64,000 nt of DNA from Tubulanus polymorphus (lineage: Eukaryota; Nemertea; Palaeonemertea; Tubulaniformes; Tubulanidae), in NCBI RefSeq assembly GCF_964204645.1, contig NC_134030.1:310001-374000 (forward strand), written 5' to 3'. Under the pieces are notes generated by a model. That model had not been told where the DNA came from and made no database searches. It saw only the letters and a list, made by a program, of their open reading frames with translations. Position 1 is the first letter of the stretch; every line of letters begins with the position of its first letter. Positions 47,189 through 58,928 of the stretch are shown here, one piece after another. The translations under genes and the position numbers were made by a program.

Positions 47189-47532
47189 AGGCGTTTTTAC
47201 GAGCATCCGATTTTTGCGATCGATTTCGTGAACGATTTGCTCCGATCGTACGATCGAATCGAATGTTCGTAAAAATGACGATGGATTTGGCTAATCACAT
47301 GACATAAATATGGCGACGTTGAGGAAAAAAATGTATGGTTTTGAACTACCCGGTGCCACCATCTTGGAAATCAAATCGCCAAATCGCTCGCCGAGCGAGT
47401 TGGTCGATTTCAAAAATCGATCGGAAAATCGTGTTCGTAAAAACGCCGATCGTGAAATCGATCGCAAAAATCGGTGCTCGTAAATGCGTTCCTACGATCG
47501 ATCGCAAAAATCGGATGCTCGTAAAAACGCCT
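47189..47532. mobile_element. 344-bp MITE with 36-bp terminal repeats and CAG duplication
   Basis: Starts AGGCGTTTTTACGAGCATCC and ends with its inverse; the first 36 bp pair perfectly. CAG is duplicated at 47186-47188 and 47533-47535. The related locus at about 41365 lacks it, giving an empty site. The interior is rich in CGATCG. No transposase. A 3-bp duplication would fit Harbinger-, CACTA- or Zator-type transposases. Confidence 0.88.
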
Positions 47533-47535
47533 CAG

Positions 47536-47715
47536 CAATTTTGGTTCGAACCCGGGATACCCCTGTAATCCTCTATTCAGCATCAGGACCACTCTGAATC
47601 AGTATATCAGTAATTACCGGGTTCTAACCCGGGACACCCCTGTACATCCTCTATTCAGCATCAGGACCACTCCGAATCAGTGTCGGTAATTACTGGATTC
47701 GAACCCAGGACATTT
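47536..47715. repeat. 76-bp repeats, continuation
   Basis: Two more units of the 76-bp family after the MITE insertion. Confidence 0.85.
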
Positions 47716-48424
47716 GCTGTTATAACTACCTCTCATGAAAAAGAAAATACGTCAATTTTTCATCAAAATGAAGCGAATTTAATTAATCATTTATTTACTT
47801 AATTTTAGCCATTTTTAACATTTTAAGTGTTTGACACTTTTTTCTTACTCCTAATTAACACACAAATCTTTGAGACAACCCCATCCCCTCCCCTCAGAAC
47901 CCTCTCTGGACAGGTGTCCTCTTTAGTTGACTGGTTCTCCAGTTTCTATGGGAACCAGTCTAGTTATCATAGTAACATAGATTAATAATATCGACAGAGT
48001 AAGATTTAATCCCGGATTAATGTTACTACTAATCTACACATATAATTGAGCCTTATACATGCGCACATGTCTCACACACATCAGAGTTTTATTGATTTAT
48101 CAATTAATATTCATTAATTTGCATATAAATGCATGATAAAAATGGCCGACAGTTTCGCAAATGGCCGAAACTAAACTAAGCGCCAATGATAGGTGAATTC
48201 TCAGTGGTGCCATCTATCAGGTGAAACAAGAGTTTAAGCACAATTTAATAATATAACACAGGTACCACCAGGTGGCAGTAATTGTCACGTATTGTTGTAT
48301 AACTAACAATCGAGAAACCGTAAATTACAACAATCACAGAGCAACAGTTGTTTCCACGGCGATCCGCACGCGGTTACCGTAGCAATTATGACTAGTCAAC
48401 AGTCGATATCCGCAACAACCACTC
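47716..48424. other. Non-coding; BMPR2 3' region
   Basis: AATAAA on the minus strand at 48088-48093 may end the BMPR2 transcript. A strong CTCF-like site CCACCAGGTGGCAG lies at 48265-48278. No gene seen. Confidence 0.45.
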
Positions 48425-48975
48425 GTGTCTCACAGACACCAGGTGGAGCTGCTGATTGTTGACACACCAGGTGGAGCTGCAGTCTGTCGACACCAGGTGG
48501 AGCCACAGTCTGATAAGAACTGGAAATCCTTGCGTTGTTTTAACTGGCCGATATCGATGATATCAGTCTCTGTTGACACCAGATGGAGCTGCAGTCTGTT
48601 GACACACCAGGTGGAGCTGCAGTCTGTCGACACCAAGTGGAGCCACAGTCTGATTAGAACTGGAAATCCTCGTGTTGTTTTAACTGGCCGATATCGATGA
48701 TATCAGTCTCTGTTGACACCAGATGGAGCTGCAGTCTGTTGACACACCAGGTGGAGCTGCAGTCTGTCGATACCAAGTGGAGCCGCAGTCTGATTAGAAC
48801 TGGAAATCCTCGTGTTGTTTTAACTGGCCGATATCGATGATATCAGTCTCTGTTGACACCAGATGGAGCTGCAGTCTGTTGACACACCAGGTGGAGCTGC
48901 AGTCTGTCGACACCAGGTGGAGCCACAGTCTGATTAGAACTGGAAATCCTCACGCTGTTTTAACTGGCCGATATC
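48425..48975 (-). repeat. 140-bp repeats spanning the BMPR2 stop codon
   Basis: Four units with period 140 (TAACTGGCCGATATCGATGA at 48541, 48681, 48821, 48961). The unit nearest BMPR2 encodes its last residues ([13 protein letters not shown]) and stop. Each unit carries two or three copies of ACACCAGGTGGAGCTGCAGT. Confidence 0.95.
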
Positions 48976-51900
48976 GATGATCTCATCAGGTTTGAAATGA
49001 TGTAATGAAATACTAGATTTACAGATGATGAAATGAGGTTGATCGGGGCCCGGGCCCGGGTCCGTGTTTGATCCCATTATGCGATCGTCGTACAATGAGA
49101 AACGTCCTGTTGTTTTAGTTGCTAGGTGACACGGTGTTTTTACTCTGTGTTTCACAGCGCTCAGCTGCTGCTGCTGCTGTTGTTGCTGTTTTTCGTTGTT
49201 ATTCTCTTTGTCTCGTAGTTCATCGTTGAGTAACAATGAAGTCTGTTCAGGTTGTTGTTGGCGCGGCGATGCGGCTGCCGCTGTTGCTGGGTTGCGGTGT
49301 TTTATAAGCGGGGCCGTCAGTTCGCAGTTCGATTGTTGTAATTTAGCGACGCCCACCTCAGCTATACCGAGCCGACCGTTGCTAGTAGCGACAGCCGGTG
49401 AATGTGTTTTAGATAACGGTAATAACGCCGGTCTGATTACGCAGCTCTGCTGTAACTGATCGTTCGGACTACTGGTAGGACTCGGACTACTGGTAGGACA
49501 CACTACAGCCGAACCATTGAGAAGCCGAACCTGCGTTTGGATTAAAGGTTGTTTTTGATGTTGAAGTAAATTAGATTTAGAATAATCAGTTCCTAACTGG
49601 TTATGATAATGAGATTGACCGGTGGCTCCCTCTGGTGGCGCACGAGACTGATCAGTGGCTCCGCCTGGTTGTGCTTGAAACCGACCGGTGGCGCCACCTG
49701 GTGGTTGTTGAGACTGACCGATGGCTCCACCTGGTGGTTGTTGGGTGTGACCGTTGCTTCCGCCCGGTGGTTGTTGAGACTGACCGACGGCTCCCCCTGG
49801 TGCTAATTGAGACTGACCGGTGGCTCCACCTGGCGATGGTTTACAGTTTTTATCCGATATCAAACCGTTAAATGTTTTAGCAAACGGATTTAAAAATGAG
49901 AATTTAAAACCGTTCAGTTTATTAGTCGTCTGTTGTTGTCTGTGATTAGTTAGTTTAACACGAGCTGCGTTCACGTCAGATTTAGTTGCTCGGTAACCGT
50001 TACCGGGTCGATTAGATTGTTTAGGTCTAACGACCGGAGGGTCGGTGGATACTTGATTCTGTAAGAACGGAATCGGTCTCTGCGTCTGCTGATTTAATAA
50101 ATCATTTTGAACGAGAGACGAGTCTAAATTATCGTTAGTCGTCGTCATAGCGACGTCCAATAAATCGTACCTCCGTTCGGCGTCTAACATTTCGACCCTA
50201 GTGGCGCCATCTATGAGTAAAACGTTACCTCGTACGGTAAGTTCCTCGTCGCTACGTTTGTGCGTGTTTAATTCCAGCGTAGGATTCTGTCCTTTATAAT
50301 TAGATTGCACTACGGCGACCGTTGCCGCGGTGACCGGTGCGGTATTGTTACTACGGAGATCGGTTGACGGGTACGGTTCAGATGGTGATAGAGTTGTTTC
50401 AGCAGTAGACTCCGATACACTCTGTTCCGCGCCGAACGACCCCGGGTGGTGAATCTGATGTAAATCCATATATGGTCGATCGATGTTTGTATTTTTATCG
50501 AGATCTCGCGTCTGATTGGTCGGTACTAGATTACGAAACATGACACTATTATCGGGTAGTCCACTGTTACCGTAGGGGTGCGAGGTAGGCGTTGTACCTG
50601 TAATATAGAAAAATAGTACATTTACTGATCCGTGATTGGTCAACGCATGAAATACTGATCCGTGATTGGTCAACGCATGAAATACTGATCTGTGATTGGT
50701 CAACCCATGAAATACTGATCTGTGATTGGTCAACACATGAAATACTGCAGTGTGATTGGCTGATACACGAAATACTGCTGTGTGATTGGCTAATATTTAC
50801 CTCTATATTTCACATCCCATAAAGTGCTAATCTCAATGAATCTTTCCTCTACGCAGAGAGCTGTTAATCTCGCTTCACCATCCTGATCCCAACAATCATC
50901 TATTGTCTCCTTTAGCAACCGTATCGCCTAGCAACACAATAATCATCACATTATTTGAAATGTTGAGTTGAAATTGTACGATTTGTACGAACCCTGGATC
51001 CAGTAACTGTGGAACCCTGGATCCAGTAACTGTGGAACCCTGGATCCAGTAACTGTGGAACCCTGGATCCAGTAACTGTGGAACCCTGGATCCAGTAACT
51101 GTGGAACCCTGGATCCAGTAACTGTGGAACCCTGGATCCAGTAACTGTGGAACCCTGGATCCAGTAACTGTGGAACTCTGGATCCAGTAACTGTGGAACT
51201 CTAAATCCAGTAACTGTGGAACTCTGGATCCAGTAACTGTGGAACTCTGGATCCAGTAACTGTGGAACTCTGGATCCAGTAACTGTGGAACTCTGGATCC
51301 AGTAACTGTGGAACTCTGGATCCAGTAACTGTGGAACTCTGGATCCAGTAACTGTGGAACTCTGGATCCAGTAACTGTGGAACCCTGGATCCAGTAACTG
51401 TGGAACTCTGGATCCAGTAACTGTGGAACTCTGGATCCAGTAAATGTGGAACTCTGGATCCAGTAACTGTGGAACCCTGGATCCAGTAACTGTGGAACTC
51501 TAAATCCAGTAACTGTGGAACTCTGGATCCAGTAACTGTGGAACTCTGGATCCAGTAACTGTGGAACTCTGGATCCAGTAACTGTGGAACTCTGGATCCA
51601 GTAACTGTGGAACTCTGGATCCAGTAACTGTGGAACTCTGGATCCAGTAACTGTGGAACTCTGGATCCAGTAACTGTGGAACTCTGGATCCAGTAACTGT
51701 GGAACTCTGGATCCAGTAACTGTGGAACTCTGGATCCAGTAACTGTGGAACTCTGGATCCAGTAACTGTGGAACCCTGGATCCAGTAACTGTGGATGATG
51801 AAGTGTGGATGATGGAATGTGGAACCTTACCTCGTTAGAATCCCTCCAAGCGGGTGGATAAAGAGGACGACGTTTATTACGCGAAACTAATAACTGCATT

Positions 51901-54093
51901 TCCTCCAGCGTTGGATGAGTTCCCAGTTCACTGTGGAACGGCGCTTCATATTCATTTACTGGTTGACCTACATTTATATAATAATTAACCAGTTGTTAAC
52001 CAGTTGATCTACATTTATATATAATTAACCAGTCGATCTACATTTATATAATAAACCAGTTGTTAACCAGTTGATCTACATTGATGTATAATAAACCAGT
52101 TGTTAACCAGTTGACCTACATTTATATATAATTAACCAGTTGTTAACCCGTTGATCCCCATTTATATAATTAACCAGTTGATGTACATTTATATATAATT
52201 AACCAGTTGATCTACATTTATATAATCAACCAGTTGTTAACCAGTTGATGTACATTTATATAATTAACCAGTTGATCTACATTTATATAATTAACCAGTT
52301 GTTAACCAGTTGTTCTACATTTATATATAATTAACCACAGTTGATCTAGAACTTGTTAACTTATCGAGGCATTTACACACATTTCGGCCGGTTCTGATTG
52401 AAAGTAATCTGATTATACAATTCCTGAATCAATAGAGAGTATTCTGGTTGAAAAACCAACACCCCAGAACAGAACGCTTTTCCAGAATCAGAATTGTATT
52501 CCGGTTGAAATGAACGTAACCAGGACGAGAATTCAGGAATCGATAGAGCTTATTCCGGTTGAAATGAACGTAACCAGGGCGAGAATTCAGGAATCGGTAG
52601 AGCTTATTCCGGTTGAAATGAACGTAACTAGGGAGAGAATTCAGGAATCGGTAGAGCTTATTCCGGTTGAAATGAACGTAACTAGGGCGAGAATTCAGGA
52701 ATCGGTAGAGCTTATTCCGGTTGTAATGAACGTAACCAGGGCGAGAATTCAGGAATCGGTAGAGCTTATTCCGGTTGAAATGAACGTAACCAGGGAGAGA
52801 ATTCAGGAATCGGTAGAGCTTATTCCGGTTGAAATGAACGTAACCAGGGAGAGAATTCAGGAATCGGTAGAGCTTATTCCGGTTGAAATGAACGTAACCA
52901 GGGAGAGAATTCAGGAATCGGTAGAGCTTATTCCGGTTGAAATGAACGTAACCAGGGCGAGAATTCAGGAATCGGTAGAACTTATTCCGGTTGAAATGAA
53001 CGTAACCAAGGCGAGAATTCAGGAATCGGTAGAGCTTATTCCGGTTGTAATGAATGTAACCAGGGCGAGAATTCAGGAATCGGTGGAGCTTATTCCGGTT
53101 GAAATGAACGTAACCAGGGCGAGAATTCAGGACTCGGTAGAGCTTATTCCGGTTGAAATGAACGAAACCAGGGCGAGAATTCAGGAATCGGTAGAGCTTA
53201 TTCCGGTTGAAATGAACGTAACCAGGGCGAGAATTCAGGAATCGGTAGAGCTTATTCCGGTTGAAATGAACGTAACTAGGGAGAGAATTCAGGAATCGGT
53301 GGAGCTTATTCCGGTTGAAATGAACGTAACCAGGGCGAGAATTCAGGAATCGGTAGAACTTATTCCGGTTGAAATGAACGTAACCAAGGCGAGAATTCAG
53401 GAATCGGTAGAGCTTATTCCGGTTGTAATGAACGTAACCAGGGCGAGAATTCAGGAATCGGTGGAGCTTATTCCGGTTGAAATGAACGTAACCAGGGCGA
53501 GAATTCAGGACTCGGTAGAGCTTATTCCGGTTGAAATGAACGTAACCAGGGCGAGAATTCAGGAATCGGTAGAGCTTATTCCGGTTGAAATGAACGTAAC
53601 CAGGGCGAGAATTCAGGAATCGGTGGAGCTTATTCCGGTTGAAATGAACGTAACCAGGGCGAGAATTCAGGAATCGGTGGAGCTTATTCCGGTTGAAATG
53701 AACGTAACCAGGGCGAGAATTCAGGAATCGGTAGAGCTTATTCTGGTTGAAAGCACCGGCCAGAATTCCGCAATTGAAAAGAAATCGATCGAAATCGGGA
53801 AAATAAATTACCTTGATATAAATCTACACATCTTGAACACACTTCCCACAGAACTAATCCTAATGCATAAATATCTATTTGTTTTAAAGATGCTTCGCAG
53901 TCTCTGAGATTGACAGCGCCATCTAGAACTTCAGGAGCCATATACCTCAACGTACCAACCTACAATCAATCAATCAATCAATCAATCATTAGAACAGTGG
54001 GGGTGTGGTTTTAGAGGTACTGGGTGTGGCTTAGATTGAGATTGACAGCACCATCTAAAACTTCAGGAGCCATATACCTCAACGTACCAACCT

Positions 54094-54138
<45 letters not shown>

Positions 54139-54241
54139 AGAACAGTGGGGGTGTGGTTTTAGAGGTACTGGGTGTGGCTTAGATTGAGATTGACAGCACC
54201 ATCTAAAACTTCAGGAGCCATATACCTCAATGTACCAACCT

Positions 54242-54274
<33 letters not shown>

Positions 54275-57104
54275 AGAACAGTGGGGGTGTGGTTTAGAGG
54301 GACACCAGAGGTGTGGTCTAGAGAAGAGATGGGTGGAGTTTAGAGAAGCGTTGGGGGCGTGGTTAACTTACATCAATCAATGAAGTTTGTTCAGTATTAT
54401 CGTCGTGTCCCGTTCTGGATAAACGTGATCCGCTGATGCACATCGCGAAACCAAAATCAATTATTACGCAACTTAAATCCGGTTTTACTAAAATATTCCT
54501 CGAGTTTAAATCCCGGTGAGCGATTACCGGTTTAAATTTATCTGCAAAAATAGGATGAAAACGATTAGTACAATTAGTTCATTCTCTGATAAGGTTCCGG
54601 GTACCTGCGTTTACATCCTCACTTGCCAGGGGTCACCCCCGAACTCGCTTCCACAAGCGCCCCCTGGCTGCACCACGATGTATGTTTTCTTTATTGACTC
54701 TGGTCGGCTAGTAACCGACTCCAACTACTCGTGAGGTCAAGGGGTTCGGCGAACAGCTTTAGCGTTGTGGGTTCGAATCCCTTGACGGGTGAAGATGCTG
54801 CATGTAGTACTTACCTCCGATCAGCTGATCAGTATGCAAATGAGCTAAACCGTTAGCTATCGAGTGACACATCCTCTGGCAAGTGAGCCAGTCGACGGTG
54901 TTATTCTTCAAATACGAATTCAACGAACCGAGTTCTAAATAGGTTAAAACAATAACGAATTGTGATTCACCGTCTGGAGTGAAACGTTCCTCCGATCCGT
55001 AGAACTTCAATAAACTCTCGTGATTCATAAACGGTAGCGTGTAAACGGTTCGTTCGTTTACGTAATACTGTCTCTGAGCAGACGTAAATACCTTCACCGC
55101 TACCGTATGATCGAACAGCGCCCCCTGCCAGATATCGCCGAAACGACCCGATTGTAACAGTTTATCCAGTTTCAATCGACTCAACTCGTAACACGGACTC
55201 GGCGGGTCAAGGTCGTCGTCGTCGCTGCGCGTTCGCCGTAAAGGGTCAAGGTCGCATTTACGCCTGCTCAACCATAGGCGATAAAATAAATAAAGTAAAA
55301 CTACGACGACCGTTACCCCGACGACGGACAACAGAGCGATTATGATCGTTTTCTCTCGGTAATTAGCGTGGTCCGGTAAGAATTGAGCTGAAATTTTCGA
55401 AAAGAAAATTATTTCATCAACACAACTTCAAAAACTGATTGTCCCGGAGAAGTGACTGCAGAATGACTGTGGGGGGGGGGGGGGTGGTTCCAGGTTGTAA
55501 TGTAAGGGGGGGGGGGGGGGGTGGTTCCAGGTTGTAATGTAAGGGATGGCTCCAGGCTGTAAGGGATGGCTCCAGGTTGTAGGGGGTGGCTCCAGGCTGT
55601 AAGGGAATGCTCTAGGCTGTAAGGGATGGCTCCTAGCTGTACTTGATGGCTCCAGGCTGTAAGGGATGGCTCCAGGATGTAAGGGATGGCTCCAGACTGT
55701 AGGGGGTGGCTCCAGGCTGTAAGGGATGGCTCCTAGCTGTACTTGATGGCTCCAGGTTGAAAGAAATGGTTCCAGGTTTAATGGAGATGGCTTGAGGCTG
55801 TGAGGGATGTCTCCTGGCTGCTAGGGATAGCTCCAGGCTGTAGGGGGTGGCTCCAGGTTGTAAGGGATAGCTCCAGGTTGTAAGGGAAGGCTCCAGGCTG
55901 CTGTCTGATATCGATACTTACTAGCGGTAGATTTAGGTTTATGAGTTGGAGAGAACAGCGCTGGTTTATATACATCAGAGACGTGTGTATTACACAGAGT
56001 TGTATTACAACAACAGAATCTTGCATCCTCTTTACTATATGGCTTATCATTAACGCAACGGTTACTGCGACAATTCTGTTTATCGGGATGATCCCAGCAA
56101 CCTACCAAATATAATACAACACTACAGTTACTAACAGTGGCGACACCTGATGGATGCCGATAGAACAATCACACAAACCTCTTTTGATCCAGATGATAGA
56201 ATCGTTGTTGGCGCCTCCCAGTTTCCAGTACGAGAAACAAAAACTGTGTCCACTTTCACCGGTACAGTGAACAGTCTGTCCGTCGGGTAACACTTTACCG
56301 GTACTGGGTTCAGCTCCGAGACCCATTGTCGGGTTCACCACCGATCCATCTGAGCTCGTTTTAGCGCTTTCATAGAAACGACATACAGTCGACCTGACTC
56401 CTATAGGAACCACTGAAATATATAGAAATTACATCCATTTCAGGTATTTAGGCCTTCGCCCTTAGAGGTATTTACTTCATCGGCAGGAACCTGATGACGC
56501 CATGAGACTCTGCCACGTTCCTCCCTCGGCAGGGATTCGAACCTGATGACACCGTGAGACTCTGCCACGTTCCTCCCTCAGCGGCAGGGATTCGAACCTG
56601 ATGACATCGCGAGACTCTATCACGTGTTCCTCCCTCGACAGGGATGGGAACCTGATGACATCGTGAGACTCTGCCACGTTCCTCCCTCAGCGGCAGGGAT
56701 TTGAACCTGATGACATCGTGAGACTCTGCCACGTTCCTCCCTCAGCGGCAGGGATTGAACCTGATGACATCGTGAGACTCTGCCACGTTCCTCCCTAAGC
56801 GGCAGGGATTCGAACCTGATGACATCGTGAGACTCTGACACATTCCTCCCTCAGCGGCAGGGATTTCAACTTTATAAGACTCTGTCTCTCTGCTAGTAGA
56901 GGGGATGATGGCCTGAGCGGGGGGACAGTGGTGTAGGATCAGGTATTCTATGGTCTAAAGAACTGCTTATTGGACACACTTGACTGATCTCTGTCCAAGA
57001 TGGAAGATCTCGATTGCGGCAACTAATCACAGCAACTTACCTGTCAAAACTAGAGCTATCCCCGTGAACCACAAACCACACCGAATATTCACTATCAAAA
57101 CCAT
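48934..57104 (-). CDS. BMPR2: BMPR2, BMP type II receptor Ser/Thr kinase
   Basis: Nine exons: 57104-57041, 56412-56179, 56101-55922, 55387-54815, 54541-54372, 53959-53812, 51967-51831, 50927-50801, 50597-48934; about 1098 residues, phases consistent. In the family it binds BMP ligands and phosphorylates type I receptors. It has a signal peptide, then a Cys-rich ectodomain ending [18 protein letters not shown]. The membrane span is about residues 173-196 ([18 protein letters not shown]). The kinase has [36 protein letters not shown] and [14 protein letters not shown]. The long exon 9 tail, typical of BMPR2 and absent from activin type II receptors, keeps RVKTP near its end and has PPGGATGQ-type repeats and poly-Gln. 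The final residues come from a 140-bp repeat unit. Confidence 0.95.
49617..49850 (-). repeat. Coding repeat in the BMPR2 tail
   Basis: About eight imperfect units encoding (P/A)PGGA(T/I)GQSQ. At DNA level several contain CCACCAGGTGGCGCC or a variant, a CTCF-like sequence. Confidence 0.85.
50625..50798. repeat. 30-bp minisatellite in BMPR2 intron 8
   Basis: Six units of AATACTGATCCGTGATTGGT plus CAACGCATGA. It runs up to the exon 8 donor. Confidence 0.9.
50990..51795. repeat. 23-bp minisatellite in BMPR2 intron 7
   Basis: About 34 copies of GGATCCAGTAACTGTGGAAC plus TCT or CCT. It shares its core with the MITEs at 20 and 21.5 kb. It ends about 35 bp from the exon 7 donor. Confidence 0.97.
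51968..52335 (-). repeat. Repeats of the BMPR2 exon 7 acceptor
   Basis: About ten diverged units containing, in transcript sense, ATATAAATGTAGATCAACTG; the true acceptor is ATATAAATGTAG/GTCAACCAG. Separated by TTAACAACTGGTTAA. Confidence 0.85.
52380..53755. repeat. 54-bp minisatellite in BMPR2 intron 6
   Basis: About 23 units of GAATGAACGTAACCAGGGCG plus AGAATTCAGGAATCGG. The plus-strand open frame of 465 codons ([18 protein letters not shown] repeated) is an outcome of a stop-free 54-bp unit and is antisense to BMPR2. Confidence 0.95.
53960..54290 (-). repeat. Decoy copies of BMPR2 exon 6 start and acceptor
   Basis: Upstream of true exon 6 in the transcript lie two copies of its acceptor (GATTGATTGTAG/GTTGGTAC) and first about 55 nt, with decoy exon starts at 54091 and 54239. 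Both lack a donor and run into a stop. Flanked by (TGAT)n and GGTGTGGTTTTAGAGG. Confidence 0.92.
54735..54792 (+). repeat. tRNA-like fragment with B box
   Basis: GGTTCGAATCC matches the pol III B box exactly and GTCAAG/CTTGAC flanks pair, but no D or anticodon arm can be drawn. A tRNA pseudogene fragment or SINE remnant inside a BMPR2 intron. Confidence 0.3.
55470..55905. repeat. ~20-bp minisatellite in BMPR2 intron 3
   Basis: Degenerate units of GGATGGCTCCAGGCTGTAAG with two long G-runs at the left end. Confidence 0.9.
56480..56860. repeat. 55-bp minisatellite in BMPR2 intron 1
   Basis: About seven units of GGCAGGGATTCGAACCTGAT plus GACATCGTGAGACTCTGCC. Confidence 0.95.
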
Positions 57105-58922
57105 TGTCTATAGACTGTTCGGTAACTGCGTAAATCTATAATATCAGCAGGATCAACCCTGTAATCACCGCACCACGCACTGAGTACTCAGTCATTCTGA
57201 CACACCAGAACCAGCAAAAAACAACATCCAACTTTCACTTGTCTTTAGACGCCGATTCCATATTTCACAGGGCCTCAACTCGACTGTCGACACGTCGGTT
57301 CAATAGAACTGCGCCTACTATATGAGATCTGTAATTGTTTCATTGTTCTACGCCGTTCTAGACGCATATTTTACTAGATTTGCAGCAATTTCCGTCAAAA
57401 ATGAAGACACCTTCAATGTCTGATCATTGAGCTACTTCCATTATCGAAAAGGGGAGGTAGGTTTGACTTTGTAATCTTTGATTTACTTTCAAATCAACTT
57501 CATAGACTAATCCACTAATATTCCACCCTTAGTCTGCTATTTACTCAATTAAGTAAGTTTTGTGAAAATTTCGTCGTTTTCTGAGATGAGAAACTGCTTC
57601 CAGACTTAATTATTTACATTTTATCATTGAAGCCACTTTCCCTATTAAGGTCGAGTCTAATGTCTGGAGATGCCGTCGATCGTAGTTCGACGTGTCTGCC
57701 GTGAGAGGGAGTGCATAATCACCATAAAATAAAAAAAGGCATAAAAAATGTATGTGACTCGTTGTAAACGTCGTCGAATTGCTGCAAATATCCGAGTTAG
57801 ATAACTCTTGAAAACAATTCCGATAAATGAAGTTTTAAATTCATTTATATTTCGCGTTTCGATGTTTTTCCTCCGTGTTGTACTCGCTAAAAGTGCAAAA
57901 ACGCCTACGACTCATCCGCCATCTAACGTAATGCGATCGCATGAACTGACATTACTCCAGAGTTGATAAACAAACGATGTAAACGGTTTTTTCGGACTAA
58001 AAATAATAATTTTCATCTATCTTTCCTACACTGGTGATTATAAATGGTTATAATGAGTTAAAACAGTGCGTACGTGGCTTCACCGAAAACTCGCATGCCA
58101 CAGGAAGAATCTATTTTATCTTGAAAATGAGGTTCGAATCCCATATATCATGCCTCGCTTCACTTTTTTTTCATGAATCTCTAAATTCTATTGATTTAGA
58201 TGATGGAAGCTTTGGGGTCAGATTCCATTTCCGGAAAACGCCAAGAATAGTCCAATTAGTAATTATCTATAAACATGCATGTGGAGCTTGAAGTACTAAG
58301 TAGTTTAACAAGTTTCAGGTGATCCACATATAAATGCCCACATTAAGTAGCCCCTATTTGCAGTGCAGCTTAGTTTTAAGTTCCAGTTCCTGCTGGCAGC
58401 TAACAGTGTGCGGGCAACAGTTTAAAAACCAGGAGGGTCAATGAACAATCCAATACTAGGATCAGTCTTCGAGCTGAGTCCAGACTAGTCAGTAACCTGT
58501 CTGTGGTTTAGTTTCACAATCGGATATTTTAACAAACCACATATTTTGGTATATTGGTATAAGTCCATCCGATTATAAAAAGCTTACCAACGATTAGGTA
58601 ACTAAGTAGGTCCAGACCTGTTTAGTGTGCGGCAACAGACAGCTCATAATAGGATTGATGGACAATTCAATAGGGTCAGCCTCAGAGCTGGGTCAAACTC
58701 CTGTTTCACAGTGGACTTCCGAGACCGTGGTCCAGTCTTGAGGTTAAATAAACAATCCTCAAGTCCAGTCTGGGATCTATAGTCAAGATTTAGCTGCTTA
58801 CAGTATTCGAGAAAGAAATCCTTCCTTTGGTCCCTTCATGAAATCCAGTGAAGTCTCGAAGATAAATAACTCCAGAAGAAAGACGAAACAAACAAATGAA
58901 TGTTTTACTATGGAATCACAAC
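57105..58922. other. Intergenic between BMPR2 and ATP5MC
   Basis: The BMPR2 promoter should lie at the left end. A diverged tandem duplication of about 190-200 bp is visible at 58.4-58.75 kb (CGAGCTGAGTCCAGAC versus AGAGCTGGGTCAAACT). No gene-like ORF. Confidence 0.4.
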
Positions 58923-58928
58923 TTTATT
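58923..58928 (-). promoter_or_regulatory. Poly(A) signal for ATP5MC
   Basis: AATAAA on the minus strand, giving a 3' UTR of about 0.66 kb. Confidence 0.5.

Noticed and set aside
47335-47568. 77-codon ORF
   Set aside because: Lies across the inner part and right end of the 344-bp MITE.
49196-49459. Plus-strand ORFs opposite BMPR2 exon 9
   Set aside because: Antisense shadows of the BMPR2 tail.
51201-51899. 232-codon ORF
   Set aside because: The 23-bp minisatellite read in one frame, running into BMPR2 exon 7 by chance.
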